Positions 19,228 through 37,721 are shown, numbered from the stretch's first letter. The stretch is DNA of 64,000 nucleotides from Amoebidium appalachense (GCA_963693365.1 CAVNZM010000008.1:5456001-5520000); one strand, 5' to 3'. The notes: generated from the sequence alone by a model not told the origin. A program made the numbers and translations.

Positions 19228-20063
19228 TGTGTGATCAGGATAAGGGTTTTGGAGAAAGCAACGGGGGGGGGGGGGGGGGGGGGGGATGGGAACCTTTGGG
19301 AGAAAAGAAGAGAAGAGGAGAAGAGGAGAAGAGATCTAGGTGTAGGCGCCAATCGGGATTCTGTTTGTACTACGGTGTGTATAATGAATGTCTACTTGTC
19401 GTGTCTGCTCTGTGTTTGGCAGATCGTAGTTTACACTTGACTTCAGGTGCTGAGGTGATAACGAATGATGATAGGATTATTTATATAAAGGGAACTCCTA
19501 AGCCGGGAGACGTTGTACGGCGCAGGAGAAAGAGGGAAGGGAATAAGAAACATCGTGTTGCGTGAAGAACATGGCACGGTTTTGTGCATGTTTGTGTATG
19601 AAAGGTCGATGTATCTCTGTTTAAATTTCTCTTTTCCTTGATTGCGGACGTCGAGCAAAGAAAAATCAGAACAGTGAGCGAAAGGATGATGATGAGGTCG
19701 GCTGCGACAGGTTTATAAAATGGAACAGGGAAGGCCACGTCAACGTTGGGGGATCTGGTGCTGGTGGTAGTGCTGGTGGTGGGTTAGGTCCTGGGAGAGA
19801 GGGGGAGGGGCAGGGAGGGGGGGGGGGGGGGGAGAGGGGGGCAATAAGGGGGGGGGGGGGGGGGGGAGGGGGGGGGAGAGGGGGAATTACTTCTCCGAGA
19901 TGCAGTTGTCGGGGTCACTCTCGCAGTCCACAAGGCACATATATCTCTCCCATGACAGCCAGCCCATGGGAGGAGTCAGAGCCAGGCCATTATCGAGCGC
20001 AGTGGTGGGGCGGGAGAAAAGAAGGACAGGAAGGAGGGGGAGCACCCCGAGGGAAAGAAGCAT
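10954..20063 (-). CDS. Alpha-galactosidase (glycoside hydrolase family 27), 9 exons
   Basis: Lysosomal or secreted enzyme removing terminal alpha-galactose from glycolipids and glycoproteins. Exons: 20063-19891, 19040-18898, 17969-17786, 16610-16477, 15386-15212, 14476-14326, 12845-12752, 11956-11853 and 11139-10954 (447 residues, every phase matching). The start opens a signal peptide ([17 protein letters not shown]) followed by [17 protein letters not shown], the classic mature N-terminus. The nucleophile is Asp171 in LKVDGCY and the acid/base is Asp232 in WRNFEDIND, each one residue from the human positions. [24 protein letters not shown] and [13 protein letters not shown] are family signatures. 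The C-terminal beta-domain ([11 protein letters not shown]) is conserved. Anomaly: exon 9 follows a (CA)n tract ending in CCG, so the expected AG is CG and there is no other AG for more than 300 nt upstream. An in-frame AG lies 24 nt inside the exon. N-acetylgalactosaminidase is the nearest alternative identity. Confidence 0.92.
11143..11460. repeat. (GT)n array in alpha-galactosidase intron 8
   Basis: A pure GT tract (11143-11230) is followed by degenerate GT with two copies of a GCATACGYCCATTCCGTG segment (near 11253 and 11319), then further GT to 11460. The array reaches the first base of exon 9; on the sense strand it is (CA)n. Confidence 0.9.
12345..12570. repeat. Long (GT)n / (GC)n compound array in alpha-galactosidase intron 7
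   Basis: GT tracts at 12353-12387, 12395-12427 and 12480-12560 are separated by CGCG and GTGC units. The array is flanked by poly(G) at 12250-12320 and by CGCGCG sequence to about 12640. Confidence 0.9.
12847..12893. repeat. (GT)n tract forming the 3' splice site of alpha-galactosidase exon 7
   Basis: On the sense strand this is (AC)n ending in CACAG directly before exon 7 (V-I-A-V-N-Q-D-P). The microsatellite itself supplies the acceptor. Confidence 0.85.
13796..14325 (-). repeat. Decayed tandem copies of alpha-galactosidase exon 6 3' part and donor
   Basis: Downstream of exon 6 (in gene direction) the last ~50 nt of the exon plus donor recur with a period of roughly 130 bp. The best copy (about 14190-14250) still encodes [17 protein letters not shown] followed by GTGCGT. 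Older copies are near 14078-14110, 13930-13975 and 13800-13830, recognisable by the ATCTCGGCTGCGGCTATC core on the plus strand. None has an obvious usable acceptor. Confidence 0.8.
14477..14810 (-). repeat. Decayed tandem copies of alpha-galactosidase exon 6 acceptor
   Basis: The true acceptor plus first codons (GATTCTACAG then MLLIGN) is repeated upstream in gene direction, with copies near 14580-14615, 14690-14725 and 14780-14800. The first copy keeps TCGATTCTACAG and an NMLLIGNV reading; the others are more eroded. Confidence 0.75.
15438..15518. repeat. (GT)n tract in alpha-galactosidase intron 4
   Basis: Near-perfect GT dinucleotide run of about 80 bp, ending in GCGCGCGC. It lies about 50 bp beyond the exon 5 acceptor. 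Confidence 0.9.
16169..16242. repeat. (CA)n tract in alpha-galactosidase intron 4
   Basis: A CA run on the plus strand, opposite in strand to most GT tracts of this gene, followed by degenerate CA and a short (GA)n at 16359-16376. Confidence 0.9.
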
Positions 20064-20294
20064 GTTTGCGTCGATGAGCCTAGAGGCGCGTGTGAGATTT
20101 TTTTCTTTTTTTTTAAATCTTTGGCAAATATTTGGTGGTGCTGAGCAGTACAGCGCATGTAAACTTTTCCTGGTTGTCTAATTTCAACGGTAGTCGTTTC
20201 AATGACTGCTAAAAGTTTTCCCTTGAAGTGTTCGTCGAGTCGTGTGCATCCTTCCAGTCTGTGCACCGGCCAAAACTCAGGATTTGTTTACGTG

Positions 20295-20302
20295 TGACGT
20301 CA
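20295..20302. promoter_or_regulatory. CRE-type palindrome TGACGTCA upstream of alpha-galactosidase
   Basis: A perfect TGACGTCA lies about 230 bp upstream of the alpha-galactosidase ATG. This is the binding sequence of CREB/ATF-type bZIP factors; function here is inferred from position only. Confidence 0.4.
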
Positions 20303-20397
20303 CATGTTGCTGGAAATTGCCCATTTATGGTAAGTTTTCGTGAGCCTCCCTGCGCGGCGATTGGTTTACAAAATTTTGGCGCCATTTAAATTTCCCT

Positions 20398-20431
<34 letters not shown>

Positions 20432-20433
<2 letters not shown>

Positions 20434-20793
20434 GAATGCGGAATACGGTACGAAGTACGCATGCACGATGAGAAGCATGGTGCAGGACGCATGCAAAGGC
20501 AAATATTCAAGTATGCAACATCAGCCATGTGCACAGTCACAGCGTTATAAGCAGAGCGGCCTCAGGGAGGGCCCAAGTCATCAATTGCGTCTGAGTTTCG
20601 ACCCCTTAGCCCGCGTATATCAACGCTCCGACTCAGACAGCAGCATTAACTGAACTTGGAAGGATCAACCAGTCTTGATCAAAGACGAGCAGGGTTGCTT
20701 ATGCAAGCAATTGGCCAAGGTGAGCAAAACGGTGAAGATGCTTATTGTGAAAACTATTAGCAGTTCAACGAAAAATGCGCATGTGCTTACAGA
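20432..20793 (-). mobile_element. Dispersed poly(C)-tailed repeat, copy 1 (diverged)
   Basis: On the plus strand it starts TTGAATGCGGAATACGG right after a 32-G run (20400-20431) and loses similarity near 20793, just before another G run (20800-20822). The minus strand is taken as sense, giving a constant 3' end CCGCATTCAA plus poly(C). It is more diverged than the other copies and carries the 15-bp segment (TGAGAAGCATGGTGC) that defines subfamily A. Confidence 0.8.
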
Positions 20794-21056
20794 GGAGGAG
20801 GGGGGGGGGGGGGGGGGGGGGGTTGTAAATGACGTTACAGAGTACATTAGTTGTTTCGAAGCACACATGGCCAAAGCAATGCAGAGTGCAGAACACAAGT
20901 ATCATGAAAAAACTGTATCAGCTGAGAGGGAGCGAGAGGGTGCACGACGTACGTGCGTGACACTGAGCTGTACAGGTGTGTGTCTGTGTGTGTCTGACGT
21001 GTGTGCGTGTGCGCCTGCATGTGCGTGCACGCGCCCGTGTGTGTGTGCACACTGTG

Positions 21057-21089
<33 letters not shown>

Positions 21090-21904
21090 CTAAGTAGCAC
21101 CCCACGTGTGTCCCAGTGGGGAGGGCTCGATGCAGCAGTGGTACCGGGTGGTGTGGAACATCTAAACAGTCATGCAGTGACATGCACATCTTGTGTACGT
21201 GTGAACATCTTGTGTACGTGTGACCAAAAGTTTCTGTGTATGTGGGTGGGGCCACCGGGAGGGGTTGTGTCTCCCTAGGCGTGGTGGTGTACACACTGTG
21301 CTGGAATATATACTGTGTGTGTTTGTGTGTGTGTATGCACCTGTGAAAATATGTGTATTTGTGCATGATTCTTGGGCTTGTGTGTGTGCGCGTGTGGGGG
21401 GAGGGGGGTTGGGGGGGGGGGGGGCGGGGTATCGCCCACGGCACGGTGTGAACACGCCGTCATCGGGGCATGTGTGTGTGTGTGCAAGGGGGAGCACAAG
21501 AAGTTACAGACGTCACAGCATACAAATTCGAAGTACACGTTGAAAACAATAAGGAACATGTCAATGCAATGTAGAGGGGAGTGCAAGGCACACCAACATA
21601 CAGAGGAAGGAATAGAGTGTGTAGGAAAGATAAGTTATAGTGTGTTGGAACGAGAAGGGGGGGGGGGGGGGGGCGCGGGGAGGAAAGGGGGAGGCAATGT
21701 CGCCCTTGGCTTGGTGGTGTACCCGCAGGGTCTGTGTGTGTGGGTACACGCATAAGTGGGTCACAGCATGTGTGTGCATTATGTTGCATGCCTGCCCAAT
21801 GCATGTGTGCTGGGGGCACCGGGGGGGGGGGGGGGGAGGCAGAGGAGCAACATGGAACAAAGAATCGTAAGGACAACACGAAACGAGAGGTTAGCGCAAT
21901 TCTA

Positions 21905-21910
21905 TTTATT
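21905..21910 (-). terminator. Candidate poly(A) signal AATAAA for HSP70
   Basis: AATAAA on the minus strand lies about 430 bp after the HSP70 stop codon, in an otherwise repeat-free segment. Confidence 0.35.
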
Positions 21911-22336
21911 ATACCGGGCCCATTTGCCCAGTACTAATAATACCCACCAGTCAGCACCAGGCTCTCATCTGTACAGTTAAGGTTCGCATCTTATTATAGC
22001 ATAACCCCCTTAAAGCAGGCAAATACTTGTGAAGGGGAACACTGTTCATACCCGACACATTCCTTCTGAACACGTCTAGAATGAGAAGAAGGGCCCACAC
22101 GCCAGTGCACAGCTATCCAATCATTCATATGACCGCACGTGGGTCAGCAATACATCTGTGTGTGGCACGTCAAAATTAAGTGTCCTACAAACACTAGCAA
22201 TAAATAATAACCAGAAATACAAACGGTAAGAGAAACAAAAACAATTCAGCAAAATAATCGGAAAAAAAACAAAAGCAATACAAAAAATAAACTATTTAGT
22301 CATGCACGTGAATTACCCGCACATGGACCACATAAC

Positions 22337-23660
22337 TTAATCGACCTCCTCAATGGTGGGGCCGCCAGCGGAGGCACCCCCGCTGGACGCACCGCCGAAG
22401 CCGCCTGGGGCACCACCGGGCATACCACCGGGCATGCCACCCGGCATACCGCCAGCACCACCGGCGCCCTGGTAGAGCTTGGTGATGATGGGGTTGCAAA
22501 CACCCTCGAGCTCCTTCTGGTGCTCCTCGAACTCCTCCTTGGCAGCCATCTGGTTGCTCTCGAGCCACTTGAGCACCTGGGGGGGGGGGGGGGAGTGGGT
22601 TAGTGTCTTTGCAACCCCTATGTGCAAGCGAACCGTAATCATAGGAAAGCTATACAATGGCATCAAACCAATCGAACCAAAAGTGCAAGAAGAGTCCAAT
22701 AGAAAGGTTCGCTGTTGAGAAGGGGAATCCGGGGGGAGGGGGCAGGACGTGAGATATGCAAGAGGAACAGGGGAAAGGAAGCAATGCAAGAGGAACAGGG
22801 AAAAGGAAGCAAACAGGTGGTGAATGCACACCTCGTCGGCCTTGTGGATGATGGTGTTGCGGTCCTCGTCGCTGAGCTTGTCCTTGAGCTTGGGGTCCTC
22901 AACCGTGTTCTTGATGTTGAAGGCATAGCTCTCAAGGGCGTTCTTGGAAGCCACGCGGTCCTTCTGCTCATCGTCCTGCTTCTTGAACTTTTCGGCCTCG
23001 GAAACCATGCGCTCGATCTCCTCCTTGGACAGACGGCCCTTGTCGTTGGTGATGGTGATCTTGTTCTCGCGGCCGGTGCTCTTGTCCATGGCAGACACGT
23101 TAAGGATACCGTTGGCATCGATGTCGAAGGTCACCTCGATCTGGGGCACACCGCGGGGTGCAGGGGGGATGCCGGTGAGCTCGAACTTGCCGAGAAGGTT
23201 GTTGTCCTTGGTCATGGCACGCTCACCCTCGTACACCTGGATAAGCACACCGGGCTGGTTGTCGGCGTACGTTGTGAAGGTCTGCGTCTGCTTGGTAGGC
23301 ACAGTCGTGTTGCGCTTGATGAGGGGGGTCATCACACCGCCAGCAGTTTCGATACCGAGAGACAGGGGGGCGACATCGAGCAGCAGAAGATCGGACACGG
23401 CCTCGTGCTTATCGCCGGAAAGAATGGCGGCCTGGACGGCGGCACCGTAGGCGACGGCCTCATCAGGGTTAATGCTCTTGTTGAGCTCACGGCCGTTGAA
23501 CCAGTCGGAGAGGAGCTTGCACACCTTGGGGATACGGGTGGAGCCACCGACAAGCACAATGTCGTTGATCTGAGCCTTGTCGAGCTTGGCATCGCGCACG
23601 GCCTTCTCGACGGGGTCGAGGGTGGAGCGGAAGAGGTCAGCGCAGAGCTCCTCGAAGCGG

Positions 23661-23692
<32 letters not shown>

Positions 23693-25381
23693 CTCGAACA
23701 GAGAGTCGATCTCAATGGAGGCCTGGGCAGAGGAGGAGAGGGTACGCTTGGCGCGCTCACAAGCTGTGCGGAGACGGCGGAGGGCGCGGGGGTTGGTGGT
23801 CAGATCCTTCTTGTGCTTGCGCTTGAACTCCTGGGCGAAGTGGTTAACCATGCGGTTGTCGAAGTCCTCGCCGCCCAAGTGGGTGTCACCGGCAGTGGAC
23901 TTGACCTCGAAGATACCGTCCTCAATGGTCAGGATGGACACATCGAAGGTTCCGCCACCGAGATCGAAAATGAGCACGTTGCGCTCATCGCCGACCTTCT
24001 TGTCAAGACCGTAGGCAATGGCAGCGGCGGTGGGCTCGTTAATGATACGGAGCACATTCATACCGGAGATGGTGCCGGCATCCTTAGTGGCCTGGCGCTG
24101 GCTGTCGTTGAAGTAGGCCTGTGGAGGGACAAGTGGACGTGTAAGTGACTTGGAACATACTGAAGGTGTTGGTGTTGGATATGTGGGCTGCGTGCCAAAG
24201 GGTTTAGACCAGGTAAGAATAGTCTTGCAGTGGTGTACGTTTATATCTTAAGCCTTACAAATGGAAGTTGTGTTTTCAAGACAACAGGCAGGTGCAGGAT
24301 ACAGTGCAAAGACCAAAGGGATGGTGTAGTAAGTCAGTTCGAAGAGGGGGTGGGGTGGAGTGGGGGCGGGGGTAGGGGGAGGAATGGTGGAGCCGAGAAT
24401 GGTAGGAGGGGTGGTTGGATACGTACGGGGACAGTGACGACGGCGTTGGGGACGGGGTAACCGAGGTAGGCCTCAGCCGTCTCCTTCATCTTGTTCAGCA
24501 CCATGGAGGAGATCTCCTCGGGGGAGAAGCGCTTCTTCTCACCCATAAATTCGACCTCGATCATGGGCTTGTTGTTCACGTCAACGACGGAGAAGGGGAA
24601 ATGCTTCATGTCAGACTGCACAGAGGGGTCGTTGAAGCGACGGCCGATCAGGCGCTTAGCGTCGAAAACGGTGTTCTCGGGGTTCATGGCCACCTGGAGA
24701 GGGGGAACAATCCAGTCAGAACATGGTGAGAGAGGCAAGAGCAGTGCAACCGGGGCCACACAAGCGGGGGGAAAAGACAAGGAGTAATGATTCCCTGGCT
24801 CGAACCAGAAACCCCGTGGTAGCAGGAAACACAGTTACACGCGTGAAGATAAACGAGAGGCCCAACAAAAAGGGAATTGGAAAAAGCAAACCTAACTCAG
24901 ATCTTCGAGGTCTCTCTTAAAAGAACATTCCGAAACAAGCAGGAATCAGTCACTTTCTACAAACCCCATATCGATGAATTTCAATAGCAATAGAGTAGAA
25001 GTGAAAGCAAACCAATACCCCAAAACATGCTTGGAAATAGGCAAGTGCACGTGTGCAGCTCAACAACGGACCAAAGTAAGTGCAGTGCTTACTGTGAATC
25101 TCCATGCACGATGGGGAGGAGAGAAGAAGTGTGTGTACACAGGGGGAGGAGGGCGAGAAGCACACAAAAAGAGAACACGGATACATACAGCAGGAAAGAA
25201 CACACACCTGGTTCTTGGCGGCATCACCAACCAGACGCTCGGTGTCAGTGAAGGCGACATAGCTGGGGGTAGTGCGGTTACCCTGGTCGTTGGCGATGAT
25301 CTCCACCTTACCGTGCTGGAACACACCCACGCAAGAGTAGGTGGTACCCAGATCGATACCCACACACGTAACCTTTGCCAT
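22337..25381 (-). CDS. Cytosolic heat shock protein 70 (HSP70/HSC70), 4 exons
   Basis: ATP-dependent chaperone of the cytosol and nucleus. Exons: 25381-25208, 24693-24427, 24118-22832 and 22576-22337; all introns are phase 0 and the product is 655 residues, normal for the family. The ATPase domain carries [13 protein letters not shown] near residue 7, [14 protein letters not shown] near 197 and [12 protein letters not shown] near 335. The substrate-binding domain follows, then a GGMP-repeat tail ending in EEVD, the cytosolic signature that binds TPR co-chaperones. Introns are short (about 250-510 bp) and nearly free of microsatellites, unlike every other gene here; the only long homopolymer is a G run of about a dozen bases directly at the exon 4 acceptor. 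Codon use is strongly GC-ending, consistent with high expression. A constitutive HSC70 rather than a strictly heat-induced form is possible, because it has introns. Confidence 0.97.
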
Positions 25382-26163
25382 CTTCTCTCTCTGTCAACTA
25401 GACTGCTAACCGAAAAGAGGAATAGGGAGACACGTTCAACAGTAGAACGCGCGAACAGGTGAAAACTGAAGCTTGTGCCGACGTGTGTGAGCTTTTTGTA
25501 GCCGGCGGAGCAGCGAGTCACACATGGTGTCCGGAGTTTTCCTGTTAGGTCATGTGCGAGTGCGCGGCGACACAGTTTTCTGATTGGCCCATTATTTTGG
25601 GAGTCGAGCTTTTGGCCAAATATGGCTAAGGAGATTCGGAATGGGGCCATGGATGCTTTGAAAATCGGGAAAAATATCCAGACGGGGGCAATGGAAATGC
25701 TGGGCCGCGGAGAGATGAATGTCGATCAAATACAGCTGTTAAATATAAATATAAAGAATTACGCCACGTAAAAAAGTATGCGGATATCAATTATATTATC
25801 TTATACACCTAGAAAAAAAATTGGGCATTTTTAGCAAGTTTAAATTTAATACATGCCTTGCTAACACATGTGCAATTCTACACGTGTTCCTGGAATGTTG
25901 GTTTGCCCACCTCTGAAACTTGCGTTCGGATGTAGTGATGTTCTGGACTTGCGGCAAGCCCGCCAACCTTTGAATTCGAGCGCACTGGTTGGCTGTTCAG
26001 ATTTGACGCTCAAAATCCTGATGTGATTGGCTAAAAGTCATTCTTATGCCCCAAGCTTACGTAGACCCAACAAAAGCGCCGTTCACTTTCGCGAAAACAC
26101 ACTTTGTGTTCCAACTTCAAGTTTCCTTCTTTTTGTTGAAGTTCCCTAAACCGGTCCCTCTCG

Positions 26164-26227
<64 letters not shown>

Positions 26228-27111
26228 GCTGTCTTTTTATATATTTGTTTATGTAGATATGCATATGAGTCGCCGTCTGCCTCTCGGTCTTTCTGTGACT
26301 CGCCCACTCTCCCTCTCTCCCTCTTATTTTTGGTTCGAAAGACAACCCCCCTCTCTCCCCCCCCCCCCCTCCCCCCTCCCCCCCCCCCCCCCCCCCCCCC
26401 CCTCCCTTATCCTCCTTCCCCTTTCCCTTTCTCATCTTTCCTTCGCTTGCAGCTTGAAGTTTCTTTTCGCGTCGTTACATCACAAAAGAAACGCACCTGG
26501 GACCTTGTGATGGGACCTTGTGATGGGACCTTGTGAAGTTGGGAGCCTGTGTTTTAGGCCTTTCGGTGTTTTTCTGCTGGATAATGGAGGACAATGGTAA
26601 TTTGTGATAATGTAGGGTTGGTAAGGGGGTGAGCTAGAGATCTTGTCGCTGTTGTCGCTTTGGGAAGTTATGGTGGCTGGAAGTGTGTGTACCGAATATA
26701 GGGTTCAACTTGGGAAAGGGGGAGCAAGGGAGGTGGAGAAGACGGCAAGAGGGGAGAGGGGGGCCGGGGGGGGGGGGGGGGGAGTTGTCACGTGCGGCAT
26801 GTGCTGGTTTTGTTTTTGTTTTTCGCTCTGTTCAGGCGCTGGTGGTGGGTAGGGAGTAAGGTGGGCGAGGGGGGGGGTGGGGGGGTATGTTTGAGGGATC
26901 AGAATTCAGGGTATGGGGGGTGACGTGGGGGTGGAACGGGTTTGCAAACTTCTGCTCTCTATGGGCAGAGGAGCATCATTTTGAAGTTGCGGGAGGAGAT
27001 GGAGCTTCCTAGTTACATGCCTGGTGTTGCTTGCATATGCAGGTAAGTGGTTGGGTGGGTGGGTGATGTCGGTGGTGGTCTGTGCTCCGTTGTAGGGTCT
27101 TGTGGGGGGAA

Positions 27112-27144
<33 letters not shown>

Positions 27145-29781
27145 CTGTGTGACATCGTGCCCATGGGAGTGATGTGTTCACATGATTTTGGCTGGCTCAC
27201 AACGGTAGGCGGACAGGTTTTTGGTGTCTGTGGTTGAGGTGTGTATATGGTTTTTTTTTTTTTTTTTTTTTTTTGGGGGGGGGGGGGGGGGGGTTGACAG
27301 TGAATTCTCTTGAGGGGAGGACCCGAGAGGAGGGTATACACTACGGGCATGGTTGAACTGTATTCTTCTATGAACTTCTTCTGGAGGGGGGATGAGGGGG
27401 TTGGTTGTTTATGCGTGATGTGGAGGGCCGGGTGGGATGTATGTGTGTGTGGGGGGGGGGGGGGGGGGGGGCAGGTGGGCAGATGTTTTTTGTTTTGTTT
27501 TACTCTTTTGTTTTTACGGTCGGGTGTCGGTTGTTTTTGTGTTTCTTGTTGGTGTGGAGGGGAGGGGGGGAGAGATTACTTTTGGTTCTTATTGATGTGT
27601 CTGAAGGATTGGTGAGGTTACGTTGAAAGCCTGCTGGTGTGTGTGTTGAGGGCGAGGGAGGGGGGAGTTTGTATGTATGTGTGTGGGAGGGGGGGAGGGG
27701 GTACCGTTGGTCGGTGCGGTGGTGGATGCATTGGGTGACGGCAGGGGGAGGGGGGACCCGCCAAAAAGAAAAAAAAATTTTTGGGGGGGGGGAGGGGGGA
27801 GAAGACTTAGGCTGTATGGTGTCGACGGCGGTGTTCAAATAAGTTCTCCGGGTGGTCCCACTCATTGGAGTGCCCGTGTGTGGGTGTGTGTGGGGGGGGG
27901 GGGGGGGGGGGAGGGGGTTGTCCATGGATTCAGGGGCCAAAGCAGAAGTAAGGCTTTGTGAAATATCTATCTATTCTCGGAAACACCTTGCTTCTCAATG
28001 TTGGTACAGCACTGGGTACTAAGGACCTCCTTTCCTTGAAGGTCTTGGAGCGGGGGGTTATGTTAGGCTGGTGCCGCACCTATTTGCTTTTGAATGAGGT
28101 GGGGCGCAACTGCCAGGTGCGACTAGGGACGCGTGGTTTACCGAAATTAAGTGCCGGGATTACATCGTTGTTTCCCCCCCGGGGGGGGGGGGGGGGGGGG
28201 GCTCAGCCTGCAGGTACACGACATGCTGTGCGTGCGTGCTGGTTGAAGGAAATGAAGCAGAAATAAAACAGACAACGTGCCCTTGTGATGATCTCGACTA
28301 TGATTGTGTGTGAATGTGCCTGGGGGGCGAGAGGGCGGTGGGGAAGAGGGGGGGGGGGGGAAGGTCATGCGTGAAGCTCAGTATTTTGTTATCTGCATCA
28401 CTTGGGGAGGGTTCCTTCCTTCCACACCCCATTGATGTTGATTGAAGGGAGGAAGGGGGGCCCGGCCGGCCACAACGGCTTTCAGTGAGCGATGCATTTC
28501 CGGTGCCTTCTTACGACACAGGCGGAACTGGACAGGAAAGGTTTTTTTTTGTGTGTGGGGGGGGGAGAAGGGGAGAGACTAGTGCGTCAGGACCGGGGTT
28601 ATTATTGGCTTACTGTACGGATGCATACCCCGTTGGAGTGTTGTGTACTGCTGGATGTAGGAGGTATCGGAGAATGGAGGGTGGCTATTGCAGCTGGAGT
28701 TATCGACGAATGGAGGGTGACTGTTGCAGCTGTGATGTCATATGTGTGTGCACGTCTGTGTCTGTGTGTGTGTGTTTGCTTTTGCGTTTGCTTTTGCTTA
28801 CATTTTTTTTTTTTTGTTGTTGTTGTTAAGGGGGGGGGGGGGGGGGGGGGGGTTGCTACGGTTTGGTGCTTTCGTCAACAAATATATGCATGTCGCAGCA
28901 ATCATCATTGCATGTGTGCAAAAAGGGGCCCCGGGGCACCATTCTGCAACTGATCTTCCGATGGTATGCTGGGATATCTCCTCCCCCCCCCCCCCCCCCC
29001 CTCTCCCCCCACCCTCCGTACACTAACACCCGCACGCATGTATCCCCCCCCCCCCCCCCCCCCCCCCCTCCCCGGCTGCCATCCCACAAACACGCGTGCA
29101 CAGCCCAGCCCCCAGAGCCCCCCCCCCCCCCCCCCCCCCGCGCTCACAATTTGTTTTTGTGCAATCGCTATAATAGCTTCACGCTGCATGCGGACACTGT
29201 GCGCACGTACATATGCATATGGCATTGTGTGTGTTCAAGGCTCTGACAGCAAAGTTTTACTATGGGTATGTGAAGGGGGTGGCGGGGGGGGGGGGGGGGG
29301 GGGGGGGGGGAGAGGAGGGGGGAATCCAAGAGCTTGAGTGAGAGAAAGAAAGGAGCGGGGGGAATAGAAGGAATTAAAAATTTTACTTGCGAGAAAGAGC
29401 TCCATGCATTGAATTTCTCGAGGAATCGATCCGAAGGGGGGCCGGGGCATGCGCAGGCGGGGGAAGGGGGGGGGGGGGGGGAGGGGGGGAGGAAGGGGGG
29501 AGGGGGAGGGAGGGGAAGGGGGCCGGCAGGGGTTAGAGAGAGAAAAGGGGATGGGGGTGGGTTGGGGGGGGGGGGGGGGGGGGAGGGGGGAGAGGGGGGG
29601 GGGGGGGGGGGGGGGGTGTTTCATGGTGTGCGTGGCGTTAGGAGGTTTGGTGTGCGAGGATGGAATAATATTTTTTTCTTTTTGAAGAGGGGAGGAGGTC
29701 GAGGGGGGGAGGGAGCAAATGGTCAAGAGAGATGACAATCCATGGCCAATCATTTGGTTTGACGATAATTCTAAGTAATTA

Positions 29782-29823
<42 letters not shown>

Positions 29824-30122
29824 GGTCGCATCGAATTCCTTGAAAAGACACCAATACAGATGAAACCGGATTCATCGGTTACTAGGTTGGAACAATACGA
29901 CCATACACATGTGTTGATGACATGATAGTGTCTGAAGTTTTTTATAAACATTGTACTAACTAGTGGTATGTAGCAGTGAATATGTGGTTTCAAATTGCGC
30001 GCCGCGACTCGCGTGTGTGCGTGTATGTTTTTCTAGATCTCAGACTCAGTGAATGGATGGGATCATTAATCATGATAATATCATAAGGCTTGTCATCCGT
30101 GTCGACGTCTGTATGTGCATGC

Positions 30123-30184
<62 letters not shown>

Positions 30185-31034
30185 CGCGCGCATGCGTCTC
30201 TCTGTGCATACGTATGTGCTCATTATAGTGGGTGGGTGTGTGTGTGAGGGAAACGTAGGTGGGTGGCATCTACTAGTAAACACGGTTAGGCATCCAGTAT
30301 CGAATTCGAAGGTTGTTTTTACAGCTACACACTACGTAAGCTGTACAAATATAATCTTAATTTTTATTTTATTTCCATTTACTTTATGACTTAAAGTGTG
30401 TATGTACATGTGTATGTACATGCTGGGCTGTGCTTCAGTACAACAGACACAATGTCATACACTCATTACAACTAACATCACAACTAGGGGATAACCCATT
30501 GCGCGCCAACTTTAAAACAAAAACTTCTTGTTTTTCTGCTACCTAGGACACTTATTCAGCCATTCGACGTGGAATTTACGGTGTAGAAAAACAAAATCGA
30601 AACTTGCATAGGCTCCAATACTGGCAACTTCTTTCCTATCGTGTGGGCAAATGTCACATTCGCAGATTATCACGATTGGTCACGGTAGTCAATTAGTTAG
30701 CTAAGTATTCTCCTCTTATATCCTCACCACGCCCACAGATTTCTAGGACTTTTCATCACGGCAATAGCTATATAATTACATATACATTTATAAGCATAAC
30801 AAATACTGTAGGTAAGTCATTAGCGATCAATCCATAATAAAATCAGATCAAAAAGACTCTCCGTCCCCCCTTCCAACCCCCCCCCCCCCCCCCCCCCCCC
30901 TTCCCCCCCCTCTCCCCACCCCCCCCCCCCCCCCCCCCCCCTCTTTCTTCCTCCCCCCTCCCCCCCCAACAACCACCACCACCACCAAACAAACAAACCG
31001 AAAAAAGGTAAACACCTACAAACACTTAATTCCC
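25382..31034. other. Long stretch without a confident gene
   Basis: The first 300 bp is the HSP70 5' flank. A (CT)n tract lies at 26166-26224, poly(C) near 26380-26402, three copies of TGGGACCTTGTGA-type 14-mers at about 26498-26536, T-then-G composites (27251-27293), poly(G) blocks (27117, 27449, 27893, 28181, 28831, 29285, 29570-29616), GT tracts (29783-29820 as CA, 30127-30182) and poly(C) at 30878-30945. One exon-like plus-strand segment (26969-27042) has a good acceptor and a GTAAGT donor, but I cannot join it to other exons. A 33-bp imperfect duplication lies at 28670-28735. An ordinary AT-rich segment at 30300-30830 holds nothing I recognise. Confidence 0.5.
25583..25587 (-). promoter_or_regulatory. 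CCAAT box upstream of HSP70
   Basis: On the minus strand GGGCCAATCAG lies about 200 bp upstream of the HSP70 ATG, at a distance typical for NF-Y-type CCAAT boxes. I did not find a clean array of nGAAn heat-shock units beside it. Confidence 0.4.

Positions 31035-37721
<6,687 letters not shown>

Larger units (their letters stand above)
20064..22336. other. Intergenic region between alpha-galactosidase start and HSP70 stop
   Basis: I find no gene. It contains the alpha-galactosidase upstream flank with a CRE motif, one copy of the dispersed poly(C)-tailed repeat (20432-20793) between G runs, degenerate GT-rich sequence (20965-21400), short G runs (21411, 21659, 21821) and the HSP70 3' flank. 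A 19-bp direct duplication (ACATCTTGTGTACGTGTGA) occurs around 21184-21222. Confidence 0.55.

Noticed and set aside
19481-19738. Hydrophobic minus-strand open frame with a possible membrane segment
   Set aside because: It lies inside alpha-galactosidase intron 1 on the same strand, with no family similarity and a weak start context.
22715-24148. Long plus-strand open frame of 477 codons
   Set aside because: It is the antisense shadow of the HSP70 main exon, caused by GC-rich codon use.
24793-24806. Perfect RNA polymerase III B box (GGTTCGAGCC on the minus strand) in HSP70 intron 1, suggesting a tRNA gene
   Set aside because: No five-pair T stem, acceptor stem or anticodon arm can be folded around it.
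25430-25460. TTC/GAA repeats upstream of HSP70 as a heat-shock element
   Set aside because: Spacing is not the required alternating 5-bp register.
27958-28266. Plus-strand open frame of about 100 codons
   Set aside because: It ends by reading into poly(G), matches no family I know and has no supporting splice sites.
30800-31030. Regularly spaced repeats considered as a CRISPR array or telomeric repeat
   Set aside because: The window is spliced eukaryotic DNA, and the repeats are homopolymers and dinucleotides without spacers or a telomere motif.
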